Of a stretch of DNA of 64,000 bases, positions 1-12,800 are shown piece after piece. The position numbers were made by a program, and so were the translations under genes. The stretch comes from Apis mellifera. Taxonomy: Eukaryota; Arthropoda; Insecta; Hymenoptera; Apidae. Position 1 is the first letter of the stretch; each line of letters opens with the position of its first letter. Under the pieces are notes generated by a model. The model saw nothing but the letters and a program-made list of their open reading frames with translations, searched no databases and was not told where the DNA came from. Where the stretch lies: the NCBI RefSeq assembly GCF_003254395.2, contig NC_037651.1:10343001-10407000 (forward strand). Direction: 5' to 3'.

Positions 1-824
1 AAGTAGCCGCACTTCTCTTCGCACTCTCGTGAAAATACGAACGCAGAAAATATGACGATTCGTATTTTCACCGTGCATTATATACCATTTTAATTCACAT
101 AATGAAATCATCGAAAATAATCGTTCATCCTTTTTTTCAATAGCGGAATCGACAAATGGAGGTGCCAGTAAGTTCAATCATCAATACTAAGAGTGTTGTA
201 GCAAACGTATTTTCTATTCTCATTTTTCCTTTTTCGTTTTTTTCTTTCTTTTCTTCTCTTTCTCTATCTATCCCTCTATATATATATATATATTACGCTC
301 TCTCGTTTTGATTTTTCTTATTTTTGCCTCTCTCTCTCTCTTTCTTTCTCACTTTTTTCGTCCCCAATTCTTTGTGTTTTTTGTTCATTCGAAGCACACG
401 CACATGTACGTTGTTCCGTTTTGCACCCGCACCACCTATCGACCCGCTTATCGCGTATCGAAACGAGCTAATCAATCGCAACAAGATACACACACGCTGT
501 TTCCTTACTCTTTCCGTTGAATTTTATTGTTTTCGGTAAAATTGCACACAAATGTAATCACACGATATCCCGAATGTCGTAGAGGATGATTTGATTTTTT
601 TCTTCTCTTCACTTCTCTTTATTTCTCTTTTTTTTGGAATCTCTCTTTTTCTTTTCTTTCCCGTTTTTTCTCACCCGGTTCTTCTTTATCATGGTGTATT
701 TCTCTCTCGAGGGGTGTATACTACTACTTACCGGTGACTAACTATTGATTGACTCGTCCATGTAGAAAACGGCCCGATTCCGTGGGAGAGAAAAAGTCCA
801 AGGATAATTTGTTGGTTTTTCTAG
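1..824 (+). other. Lar intron upstream of the first certain exon
   Basis: This is pyrimidine-rich intronic sequence, with CT/TTTC runs around 230-360 and 590-700 and a short AT run near 281-293. No FN3-like exon is visible before the acceptor ending at 824. A candidate 24-nt microexon at 144-167 is listed separately. Confidence 0.6.
144..167 (+). CDS. Candidate Lar microexon (8 codons)
   Basis: A strong polypyrimidine tract and TAG acceptor (ending at 143) is followed 24 nt later by a consensus donor GTAAGT (168-173). The length is a multiple of three, so it could be included or skipped without a frame change. In the phase required by the next exon at 825 it reads xCG, then E-S-T-N-G-G-A, then joins the next exon. 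It would sit in the linker between FN3-1 and FN3-2. LAR-family genes are known to use microexons to tune ligand binding, but those I know of lie elsewhere. A chance splice-site pair is possible. Confidence 0.35.
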
Positions 825-925
825 AACCGGGTACCGCACCGCGGAAGGTTCAGGCCCGGCCATTGAGCTCGAGCACGATGGTCATACAATGGGTCGAGCC
901 AGAGACACCGAACGGGCAAGTGACG
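825..925 (+). CDS. Lar exon: first half of FN3-2
   Basis: The exon opens with two bases of a split codon (acceptor TTTTTCTAG) and reads PGTAPRKVQ...QWVEPETPNGQVT, with the conserved FN3 tryptophan and the P-x-x-PNG turn. Its donor is GTAAGT at 926. It is the first certain coding exon in the window, so the CDS is 5'-partial here. Confidence 0.95.
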
Positions 926-1676
926 GTAAGTTTTCGAAAACTTTATCCCTCCTTCGAATCGATTTCCGAATCTTTTTTTGCTTTTTGTCGCGGCGCAGGG
1001 TTACAAGATATATTACACGACGGATCCGAATCAACCGATGGCCTCCTGGAAGTATCAGATGGTGGACAACAATCAACTGACCACGATCTCGGATCTGGAC
1101 ACCCACACGATATACACGATTCGAGTGCAGGCGTTGACAAGCGTCGGTCCCGGTCCATTGAGCACACCTGTCCAGATTAAGACGCAACAAGGGGTGCCGA
1201 GCCAACCGGAGATGTTGACCGCGATAGATATCGGGGAGACCACGGTAACCCTCCAGTGGAATAAACCTATTCATAGCGCGGAAAATATTCTCAGCTATGA
1301 ATTGTATTGGAACGATACGTACGCTCAGGTGGGTGAACACGTCTTACTTCCCTCCTCTTCTTCTTTTTTTCTCCGCTCTCCTTTTCCTCTCTCTCTCTTT
1401 CTCTGTCTCTCTCTCTCTTTTTCCCGAATCGAGAAGAACGATCACGCTTAATATACGCGTCCGTCGTTGCGAACGATCGTCGGGATCGCGATCGATTTCA
1501 GGAGAAGCATCATCGCAGGATACCTGTCACCGAGAACTACACGTTGACCGGCCTCTATCCGAACACCCTGTATTACGTTTGGCTGGCCGCCCGGAGTCAA
1601 CGGGGGGAAGGAGCCACCACGATACCGTATCCGGTTCGCACGAAGCAGTACGGTAAGCAGACAAACGAACGAACGA

Positions 1677-1707
<31 letters not shown>

Positions 1708-2567
1708 AGAAAAGCGAAAAGAAAGGAGGAGGAAAAAAAAAAGAAAAGAAAAAAAAAAGGAGGAAATAAGAATTCACGCAGCGAGGAGTGCCGATTAAAA
1801 ATCGATTCGTGATTGCTCGCGACAGATGAGTACGGGGAAATGTAATATATTTTTCGATCGATGATGATTGACAAGCAACGAGCAACGACGCAATCGCGAA
1901 TCGTTTTGGCACGGCAGGTAGGAGGTGCTGTAGAGTTAGAGACGCTCCCGCAAGTAGCGTAAGCTAAATTAATTCGCAACAGTATATATATATTCCGATA
2001 TTTCACAGATGATTCGTTGATCGCGTTATTCGTTTGGGTTGGATGGATTGGACGGGTTGGATGGGTTGGGTGGGTGGGTGGGTGAGATTGGCGGGGGGAG
2101 GGGGGGAAAAAAAAAATGAGAAAAGAGAAGACGGAAGATAGAGAGTATCGTTGAAAAGAAATCGTGAAGTGTGGGAGAGTGAGAATGATTGCATGCGTTG
2201 CAAATAAGACAGCCATTTTTGGATGCCACTTTATATATATATATATATATATATATCTATCTATATATATACGTACATATCATACATATAAATTGCACTA
2301 AGCACTGCATTATCGATATATGTGTGCATTTTGGGCACCTCTTTTCATTCTTGATAACGTATGGTTTTTACGTCCGTTCTTCAGTTTACTTTTTTTTTTT
2401 TTTTAATTGTCTCTTGTCTCCTTGTCTCCCGATCGAGGCACCACGTTAACTCAACGCGTATATTAACCGCGCGAGTTAACCGATCGGGATATTTCTCTAA
2501 TCACGTAATTTTTCGACTGTTCAAGGATCGACTCGTGAGTTTTTCCTTGAGAATCAATATTCGTACC

Positions 2568-2600
<33 letters not shown>

Positions 2601-3855
2601 TTGAACCTTTAAGTTTTCGATCCCTCTCCCGTCGTCCCTCATCTCTATTGGTCAAGTTCGAACGCGTCTCGATTTCGAGAAGCCGAGTCGAGTTGATCGA
2701 ATCGAGGTCGCGAATACTCGTTTCTCAATTTCCACGGGATACGATTTCCCGATATCGATATCTATCTATCTATCTATCTATCCAACGTATATCCAACGTC
2801 TCGAGTTGGAAGGAATCTCGGGCGTGACTCGATTCGAGGCTCGAGCCCGTAATTAGCCGCGATCGTTCTACGACCGATAACGATGATCGACGATATTTCC
2901 CTACCACGTTCTCGTTTTTTTTTTCTATTTTTTTTTTTTATTTTTTCTCTCTCCCTTTCTCTCTCTCTCTGTCTCTCTCTGTCTCTCTCTCTCTATCTCT
3001 CTCTCTCCCTCTCTCCCTCCCCTACAACTGAGTGTTATACAGTCCCCGGGGCTCCGCCTCGCAATGTAAGCGGAGAAGCGGTCAGCCCGACCTCCATACG
3101 GGTAACATGGGAACCACCGCCTGCCGATCGATCGAACGGAAGGATCGCGTACTACAAGCTGCAAGTGGTCGAGAGCGGACGCTCCGACTCGGAGGCGAAA
3201 GTTATCAAACTGAATGACACGCAATTCGTGTTGGACGAACTGAAAAAGTGGACCGAGTATCGGATTTGGGTATTGGCCGGGACCAGCGTAGGTGACGGAC
3301 CTCCGAGTTATCCTATCTCTGTCAGAACTCACGAGGACGGTATGTATCATTGACGCTCAGTCATATTTTTTCTCTCTCTCTCTCTCTCTAACGTTTACTC
3401 GAGCACAAGGTTTGGCGGAGGCGTGGCGTTCGAAAAGAAATTTCATCGAGATTTTTGTCCGAAGAGTTTCGAGTCACGGATAAAGGGAACGAAGGGAAGA
3501 GAAATGACGAGGGAAGGGAGGGATGATCTTCTAGTCCAAATTTGGGAAAAAAGAGGATTTCGACCGCCACGCCTCGCATTCCATACTATTTGATACTTTT
3601 GCGAAGGCGATGTATCGCGACAGAACGTTCATCGCGCAAGAGCCAAAAATATAAAAGCCCGCCAAAAGAGTCAGTCCGAACGGTGATACCGCGTGATTCC
3701 AGTGCCGGTTGCGATCGCAATATACCCCGATTCTCAACTCGATGATACGATTCGCTCTATCCTTCGACCGTCTACTATCTATGTATGTATAATAAAAAAA
3801 AATCTGTGTAATTTAAACGTTTAACATCTTCGATTTCAGATTCCGCCGATATATC

Positions 3856-3886
<31 letters not shown>

Positions 3887-4227
3887 CATTATTATTCTCT
3901 TCCCCAATTCAAAAACCGACTTTTGAACCGATTCCTCCTCTCTTTTTGATTATCTCTCTCGCACTCTTTCTCTCTCTCTCTTTCACACACACTCTCTTCA
4001 TTCTCTCATGTTCTCTCTCTTTCTCTCTCTCTTTCATACTCTCTCTCTTTTTTTATTTCGGTTCCGATATTCTTTTATCCGATAACGTTTTCCTGTGTTT
4101 CCGTTTTAGATTGAATATTATCGTTGTATTTTCTTTTTTTTTTTTTTTTTTCTTTCTCTCGTTTCGTTCGATTCCATCGAATTATATCATTATATCATTT
4201 TACGTTACGTTGTCGTTATTATTATTA

Positions 4228-4271
<44 letters not shown>

Positions 4272-5012
4272 GTATCATATCATATTATATTATATTATAT
4301 TGTATTGTATTGTATAATACGTATAAAGCTTCTCCTCTCAGGCCACTTTTGCGTTTCAGTTACGCTTTCGAGAAACGAACTGTCGACTCAGCCTTGTCGT
4401 GGCAACAGAGAAGATACCAGGACGAACACGCGGCCCATTTTTTTCCGTTCCAAGAACGTGTAAAAAAATCTGATCCGATTTTTTTCCCGCGCGAAAACGT
4501 AAGCTTTTTGAACGCGCGCACGTCAATTTTTTCAAGTTTCTTCTCCTTTTAAAACTGAACACACCACTCTTCCTATCGTTTCTCTCGCCCCGCCATCTCT
4601 CCTACGTGTGAGCGTATGTCTATCCTCTCCCCCTCCCCTCCCCCTCCACCGGCCCCCCTTTGCTTTTTGAGACTGTCCTTTTTGAACGCGGGACGCGGGA
4701 ACTTGCGTGACGAGACGGGAAAATCATGTTGGCCCTAATTTTTTGGCTGGCGAGATTTTATATTTTTGGAATTTTTGCGATTACAACGATCTTCCATGAA
4801 TTTATTCTACACTCCTATAAAGCCCCGAAATTTTCCCCACTGGAGTGCCCCCAGACCTTTTTTCCAGGTGGTGCACGCAGCCACGGATTTTTCAGAAGCT
4901 GATAACCAATTTTTGAGCTCAGCTATTGTGTATTTGTCGTGCGAAAAAAAAAAGATCAAAAAAAAAAAAAAAAATCAAAAAAAAAAGAAAGAAAGAAAAA
5001 AAAGAAAGAAAG

Positions 5013-5043
<31 letters not shown>

Positions 5044-5595
5044 GAAAGAAAAAAAAAAGACACGCACGAAGCACAAACGTATTTTCTTACATATATTTTT
5101 TACAGGGCCTAATCGCAACTCTACCTTTACACGTTGTTGCCGTTGGTTTTTTTCCCCCCTCCCCTAAGCCCCCGTAACTTTTGAAACTTGGACACCCCCA
5201 TATTAACACGTTAATTAATACTTAATAATATATATATATATACTGATTCACGTGTTTTTGTCTTTCCTTAAAGCATTTGCAGGAGGATGATCCAGGTTTT
5301 GAACAGCTAGTTTTTAAGATTTATTCGCACTAACGTAACATACCGATTGTCTCATGTTATGTATTCATAACACTTAATGTTCTTTCTGGTGGTATAACCG
5401 TGATTATTACGTCACGTAAAGATGTTTCGTTTCTCTCTTTAGTTCGTTGACTCACTCTTGCCACGTGTTACGAAGATAGAGGCCAAGCTGATCGTCCTCA
5501 CTAGTCCTTCACGCCGTTATTTTTACCGTTCCGAGAAGGAAAAATTCAACCTGTGTTTGCTCTCTTCTCCCCCGAATCTCGGTTTCTCCAACGCT

Positions 5596-5632
<37 letters not shown>

Positions 5633-8600
5633 CGGACGGGGAAGTAACGGCCGTGAACGAGGGCGGCAGCTTGCCGATGAAACGCTTACGTGTGTATATA
5701 TACATATGTGTATGTATATATGTATATACATAAAAAGAAGAGAAAAACAAAAAAAAAGAAAAAAAAGAAAAAAGAGAAAAAAGAAAAAAGAAAAGAAAAG
5801 AAAATCGCGTACGAAAATGGCGAAAATTTCGCGAAACAATTTTTCTTCCTAATTTTTTCGCCGTATACCTATATATACATACATATGTATATATATATAT
5901 GTATAAATACAAATATTTTACATATCATATATATGTATATATACATATATAATATATTTCTATATCTCTGATATATAAGGCTCTTTTGTCTTTAGTTAAA
6001 ATTTAGTTCTACCTATCGTTTGCACATGTTTAGAGCATGCCTTCGTTTGTTTATCGATCCCCCTTCGGTCTCATCGATATCCTTTCCCCGCCCGTCATTT
6101 TTTCATCCCGAAAAGATCCTTGGAATCCACAACTCGGTAACAAACTCCCTTACTACTGCTACTACTACTACTACTACTATTACTATTACTACTACTACTA
6201 CTACTCCCCCTTCCGGAGAACCGTCGAGCTGCTGTCGAGTCTGCGATATCGAACCACCACTACCGAAACGTCTCCTATGAATGGCATGCCGATGCACGAA
6301 GAAATTTTGCTTTTCGTTTACTCTTTCGAATCTCTCCTTTCCTGTTTTCCCGACTCGATACCCGGGCTCGTAACTCGGCTCGGGTATCGTCCCCTCCCTG
6401 CATGATTTTGTACAACAAGATTTTTTAACTTCCTCTCCATCCGACACTCCGCCCGATCTCGAGCGAAAGGAAAAAAAGGGGATGAAATCGATGATGAGAG
6501 GAAAGAGATCGAGGTGATATTCCCTCTCTCGTTCTCTTTTCCATCCCTTCCTCTCTCTTCCCCTCAGAGTTGAATGGAGGGGAGCGCGTGGCGCGTGGTC
6601 GAACTACACTCGCTCTTTTGTCTTTGAGAAATAATCGAAGATCCGGCGAAAATCGGAATCATTTGTCGCGAGGAGGGGGGAAGCGGCGCGATTGTCGCGA
6701 ACGTTGAATCTCTAACGACGTTCCCTCCAACCTTTTACGCTCGAGCTCCACGTTTACGGACCGATCTCCTTTCTCTCTCTCTCTATCTTTCTTTCTCTAT
6801 CTCTTTCGTTTTACCACTTCTCCAGTTTTTCCCACTTCCTCCCACGCATTGTCCCGTTTACGGATCCTCGTCACCACCATCACCATCGCAACCACCACCA
6901 CCACCACCACCATCGCCTCTCGCAACAGCAGACTCGGCAAAGCGAGGCGGAACGATAAAAAGCACTGCTGAAAGCACCCTGCCGTGTAAGCTCGCACATT
7001 ATCAAAGCACAAAAGTTCTTCACCACGTCGTGTATACGTATACTCGTTCGTTTATTGTTATTGTCGCCGCTAGTACCGCCACTACCAATATAATTATAAT
7101 TGTATCGTCCCACCAACGTGTTATCGGTATATATATTATATACACAATTTGATATATATATATATATATATCTGTATATATAATATATATATTTGATTAT
7201 CGTCTTTACGAGTGTATGCACGGGGCACCACGGGTAAAAAGGTATTATTTTTCATGCGGGCACGGTTTTATCTCGCACCCACCACGCACGCATGTAAAGT
7301 CGCACACGCGTGTCATGCACGAAAAAAAAGAAAATAAAAATAAAGCAGGAGGAGGAGGAGGAGGTGTTGGAGGAGGAGGAAGAGGAGGATGAGGAGGAGG
7401 AGGAAGTGGTGTCGGAGATGGTGTTACGTACGTACGTATCTACGCACGATGCTACGCGCACGCAGACGCGTCCCCGCGTCTCGCTAGCTGTGCACTACCA
7501 CCACCACCACTGTCACCACTACTACCGCTATCACCACCGTTCAAAACGCAAAAGCTTCGCTTCGCCCAAACCAGCCGACAGCCAAAAAGCACAGCCGCGT
7601 GCACTCGGCCACGTATATGTATATAGAGGGGGGAGGGGGTGGCGTGTGTATACGTACGTACGCACCTATTCGAGACCGATTCGTGCGTGGACAAGCGCGG
7701 GCGACTCTATGCGCACCCCCCCGTCGTATATATAGCAATATCTGAGCGATATGTTAGGTATATTATATAGTATATTCGCCGTGTTCGAAACAGCACCGTA
7801 TCTCGCAGCGCACCCTTTATCATTATCGCTATATATATATATATATCCACGTGTTTCTATATATATATAAATATCAATTGTCACACTCGATTGCGATATA
7901 TCGTGTCGAGCACCTGCACTGAGAGCACCCTTGATCGACGAGCACCCACTCACCGAGAGTTCGACTTCGCTTGCTAACTACTGATCAACTGCGCGCCTTC
8001 TCCACGTGATCTCGATGTCTATCGTCTCGACGCGGCGATCTCACCGTCGCTTAATCCTCCGTTAATAATGATAACGATGCTTATGATTAATTTGTGATAG
8101 AATCGGAAATGATGATGATGATGGTGTCGAGTTGACGTCGGGTCAGTGCGCGCGTGAATGCGTGAACGAGTGTGTCCAAGAGTATATATACAGGATGCGA
8201 GAGTAAGATAAATAAATACGGGAAACGTGTCGCGAGAGGAAAGGAAAGGACGAGGAAAAGAAAAGTTGTTGCGGGTGTTGTTGTCGGAGAAGGATATATC
8301 CGGGAAATAATCTAAACGTTGATTCGGTGGTGATTAGCAACGCGTAAAAGCTCGATGGAAGGAAGGGAAAATCACCGTTGTTGTCCGTATCGCGGAGGAA
8401 GACGTTCAGAAAATTGAAACATTTGAATACCAATATCCAATTTAATCTTTCCGATTGAACGTTGGCCCGTTCGAGGCAACGATCCAAGAGCTCGTCGCAT
8501 TCTCGAGCAAACAGTTTCGTCGATCCCGATCTCGATCGTCGATCAACGACGATCCGCAATCTATAATATACATACGCACGAGTTTATTATATATCGTGAA

Positions 8601-8877
8601 ATTTCTTACACTCACCGAGCTCGTTGGAATGATACATGATCGTTATATTACACCAAACCTTTTCTCTATTCTTTATATACTGTCTATACGTGCACCTTCG
8701 TTCTTTGCATGCGATTCACCGACCTACTTTTTTTTTTTTTTCTTTCCATCTTCTGCCTCTTTGTAATTTAACTTATCGTATCTTTGATATATTGATAATT
8801 ACGTATTTTATTCTAAATTCATACACGCACATATGCACATACATAAACACAGACGCACATACATAGACACTTATATA

Positions 8878-8908
<31 letters not shown>

Positions 8909-9678
8909 TTACGCATTCCGCAATATTTTTAATATATCGATATGACCTTCACGTCTTCTCCTCTAAGTATATAGAAAGAATATATATATTTTTTTTTTCA
9001 TTCGTGTGCGTGTATGTCTATATGCGTGTGTGAATGCGTGCGTGCGTGCGTGCGTGCGTTTGCGTGTGTATGCACGCGCCTTTAATGTGTTCGCCTGAAT
9101 TCGCGGGTCGTCGGTTCGAATCCGACGTTTCTCTTTTTTTTTTATATACCGGTCTCGAAGAAATCGAGCGATTAACGAACAGGATCCTCCGTTTCCGATA
9201 AAGAAACGAAACCCCTCTATAACCCCCCCCCCCCTCCTCGATCGCTCCTATCGTTTCCTCCTCCGGCGAACGCATGCTGCCTGCCCCCCTCCCTCCCTCT
9301 TCTTTCTGCTTTCCTTCGATTCGGTAGATGCGCGCCGATAAAACCAACAACCGAGAAACCGAGCGGAAATCCGATTAGCCGGCGTATCCCGATTTTCCTC
9401 GACCGGTCTAAAAAACTGCGCGCTCCGTTTCACGCGCTCCTCGTAATTACGCGTATATTTTGCGAAGAATCTCCCCGATTTTTGCGTGGGTGGATGCTGC
9501 TAATAAAATGGAAGGGAATAGAAGGGGGACGAAGAATAATTTTTTACCGTTTACTTGCGAAAACGAAACAAAAATGACGCCCGCCGCGCCCCCCAGCCCC
9601 TTCTCTCTTCTCTCTCTCTCTTCACTCTCTCTTTCTCCCTGCCCCCTCCCCCCGTCTCTCTCGCGAAAAATCTCCCCG

Positions 9679-9712
<34 letters not shown>

Positions 9713-9834
9713 GATAATACAAATTTTTTATCGAGCTAACGTTTTTTGCGGGTGACTTTTTGGAGTTGCAGAAGCAAAGTAATTTTTTCCTCCGAAAACA
9801 TTCCACCTTACCGACTACGTATATTCCCTTATCT

Positions 9835-9872
<38 letters not shown>

Positions 9873-12800
9873 CGTACGTACCGTACCGCGAATTTTTTTC
9901 GGTTCGCAAATTGAGACGAGTCACACTTTTTTCCCTTTTTTTCTATCTCTCTCTCTCGCTCTCCTCACGATTTTAGATATACACGGATAGCGGTTCATAC
10001 GTACCCTCGTACCATACACGATTCCAACCATTTCTTCTTACTTATGGTTTTTTCTTTCTAGCTTTCTTTTTAGTAGACATTTTTATCATAGGTCTTCCCT
10101 CTCTCGATGCCTCGTGCCGCGAGGGAAAGAGGACGCGTACGCGTACGGGAACGCGAAAGTAAAGTTTTCTTCGTTTCCTTTCTTCCTCGTGGTCGTGGTC
10201 GTGGTCGTATTTCCGCCTTCGTTCCAATTCGGATAAGGGGGAGGGACGTACGAAAGGAGAAAAATTGCGGGAATCTTTCTCTCGACGGCAGGAGGCAGGT
10301 GGACATGAGCCTTTATTAGTTATATTTCATATTTGGAGTAGTGATTGCGCATGCCTAAAAGACAAGAAAAAAAAAAAAGATAAAAATAAAAAATGAAAAA
10401 AAAAAAAAAAAAGATATTCTCACATCTCCCGCCTCTCTGCGACCAACTGCAACCGAGGACCGAAGCGATATTTTTCTATTTAACGATCGATTCGAAAGAG
10501 AACTTTGTCCACCGATGTTGCTCTACAGAGCGATAAAAAATATTACGGATAGAGCAGAGGGTGCGATTGGAATCGAGCGCGTGGGAGGGAGGGAACGAAA
10601 GAGTGAATGCGCGTGTGCGTGTTTCACTAGATAAACAGACGAAAAATTCATACCTTTCTCTCTCTCTCTCTCTTTCTCTCTTTTTCTATCTCTATTCTCT
10701 CTCTCTCTCTCTTTCTTTTTCTATCTCTACTCTCTCTCTTTCTTTTTCTATCTACTCTCTCTCTTTCTCTTTCTCTTTCTTTTTCTATCTCTATTCTCTT
10801 TCTCTTTCTCTTTTTCTTTCTATCTCTACTCTCTTTCTCTTTCTCTTTCTATCTCTACTCTCTTTCTCTTTCTATTTCTACTTTCTCTTTCTGTCTCTAT
10901 CTTTCTATCTTTCTCTTAATCAGAGCAAGAAAAAAAAAAAGAATAGCTGTAAAAGAGGTCATGTTGACGTTGATAATAATCAGTAGTATGCTACCCACTG
11001 ATATGCCTAAATATATTAAATATTTAATTAATTCTACTCAATATACGTGAGAAATTGACACGAATTTTTACGAGATTTTTTTCCCACTTTTTTGGCGACT
11101 TTTGGGGCGCAGCTGTAAAAAGTGAGTATCCCTTAGCTCGTCTCGAATTGTGCCATGATTTTTCTACTTCTTTATATTTGATCATTTTCTTTGTCTCTCT
11201 TTCTCTCTGTCTCTCTTTCTTTCTCTCTCTCTCTCTCTTTTTTTATTCTATATATCTCTATCTATCTATCTATCTATCTATATATACGTATATTACCAAT
11301 ATTGTTTTTTCTCTCTCTTCCTTTTCTCAGCTCTTTCGCATAGCGTTTTTGTTTTTTCTCTGCGAGAGACTATTTTGAAGATGTTTTTCTTGTTTTTCTT
11401 TTTTTTTTTTTGCTGCGATTGGCAAGCAAATACAATTGAAATGGAAAAAAAAAAAAACGTCTGAAAATTAAACGTCTGCGATTGCGCGCTCGCCAAATTT
11501 GTTTTTTGCGTTACGTAGCAATTTTACGAGCGTATTTAACTCACGATTACACTGTAACTACTGCAAAAACATAAACGGATAGAGCAAATATAATATATAT
11601 ATAATTGAACGATCGAAGGAAAACTTGTTCCGCATACCGAAACTGTGCAACGTTTCGTACATGGCTTTTCTTTGTCGTATCTTCCTTGAGCAACGCATTT
11701 TTATTTTGCCATACTTGAGTAGAGGCTGCACTTATCGTACAAACCTAGATTTACATAGACTTTCCTTTCTTTTCTCCTGTAAGTCTTTTTTATTTTCTTT
11801 TTTTTTTATTTTCTTTTTCTTTTTTTCCTTTCTTTACTCTTTTATTTATTTTTCTGTAATGCCGATATTAAAATAAAGTTTCCAAATATACCGGATACTG
11901 GATTGTCCATGACCACGCATATTGTACACGAATTATGATCCGCGTGAAAAAAGATCGTCGCTGTCGTCGTATTTCGACGAAACGGAGTTGGGAATGGGGA
12001 AGGGGGAAAAAAAAAAAAGAAAGAAAAAAAATCCATCGAAATAATTAAATAATCGATAAGTAGAAAAGAGGAGGGGTTAGAAGAAGAGGAAGAAGGAAAA
12101 GAAGAAGATGAAACGAATTGTTCGATGCAACGAATTAACGAAAGGGTTTATCGATGTGGATATCTGTAAATTCGCGTAATACGTTTTGTCCATATCCTTG
12201 CACGTTTATCGAAAAAACACGATTGCACGATTTTGCTGGCACAGTTTTCATCCACACCCGGCACCAAAACGTTCGTAGATCGCACATGTGTACATAGCCG
12301 TATATATATACGTATGTATACGAAACTACTTGGTTTCGTTCGTCATGGACTCTCCAATATTGCTGTATGTAGCATTATCGACCAACGTAACCACGCGCTT
12401 GCATCTCGATGACGTATTTATACGCGCGTATTCGTACATTCGCGTTCTCAAATCGAATGCAGAATAAAAACATACATTATTGGTATTCAAATGGAGGATT
12501 ATCGTGCCGTAGGGACGTAGAGCATGAGGTACCGCGTACCTCGTAATATTGTTTGTACGTCGTTTTGTTCGTGTGCGATTGGTGGCATGTACATATTTTC
12601 CATTTTACTTTTTCTTTACTCTTTCTCTCTCTCACACACGAAACACACGAACAAACACTCTTTCGCGCGCACACAACACATAAACACACAAACACACAAA
12701 CACATTATATATATCTATATATATCTCTAACTCTATCTGTTTCTATTTCTCTTTTTATCATTCTTATTCTCTTTCTCTTTTTCTTCTTCTTCCATTTATT

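Larger units (their letters stand above)
1653..3042 (+). other. Lar intron with G-rich and CT-rich tracts
   Basis: This intron holds an (AACG)n array at 1663-1703, a G-rich stretch at 2041-2110 able to form a G-quadruplex, AT repeats at 2231-2272, TATC repeats at 2758-2782 and a long CT tract at 2917-3020. No coding exon is evident. Confidence 0.8.

Noticed and set aside
2041..2090. Telomeric repeat tract
   Set aside because: The units are GGGTT/GGAT/GGGT variants, not insect TTAGG, and the tract sits inside a Lar intron.
7310..7735. Plus-strand frame with poly-glutamate and histidine runs
   Set aside because: Produced by the GGA and CAC microsatellites in a Lar intron; no upstream splice phase or conserved domain.
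9060..9127. Complete tRNA gene ending at the T-arm
   Set aside because: The 3' acceptor half GTTTCTC has no partner 60-75 bp upstream, and no D-arm or A box is found.
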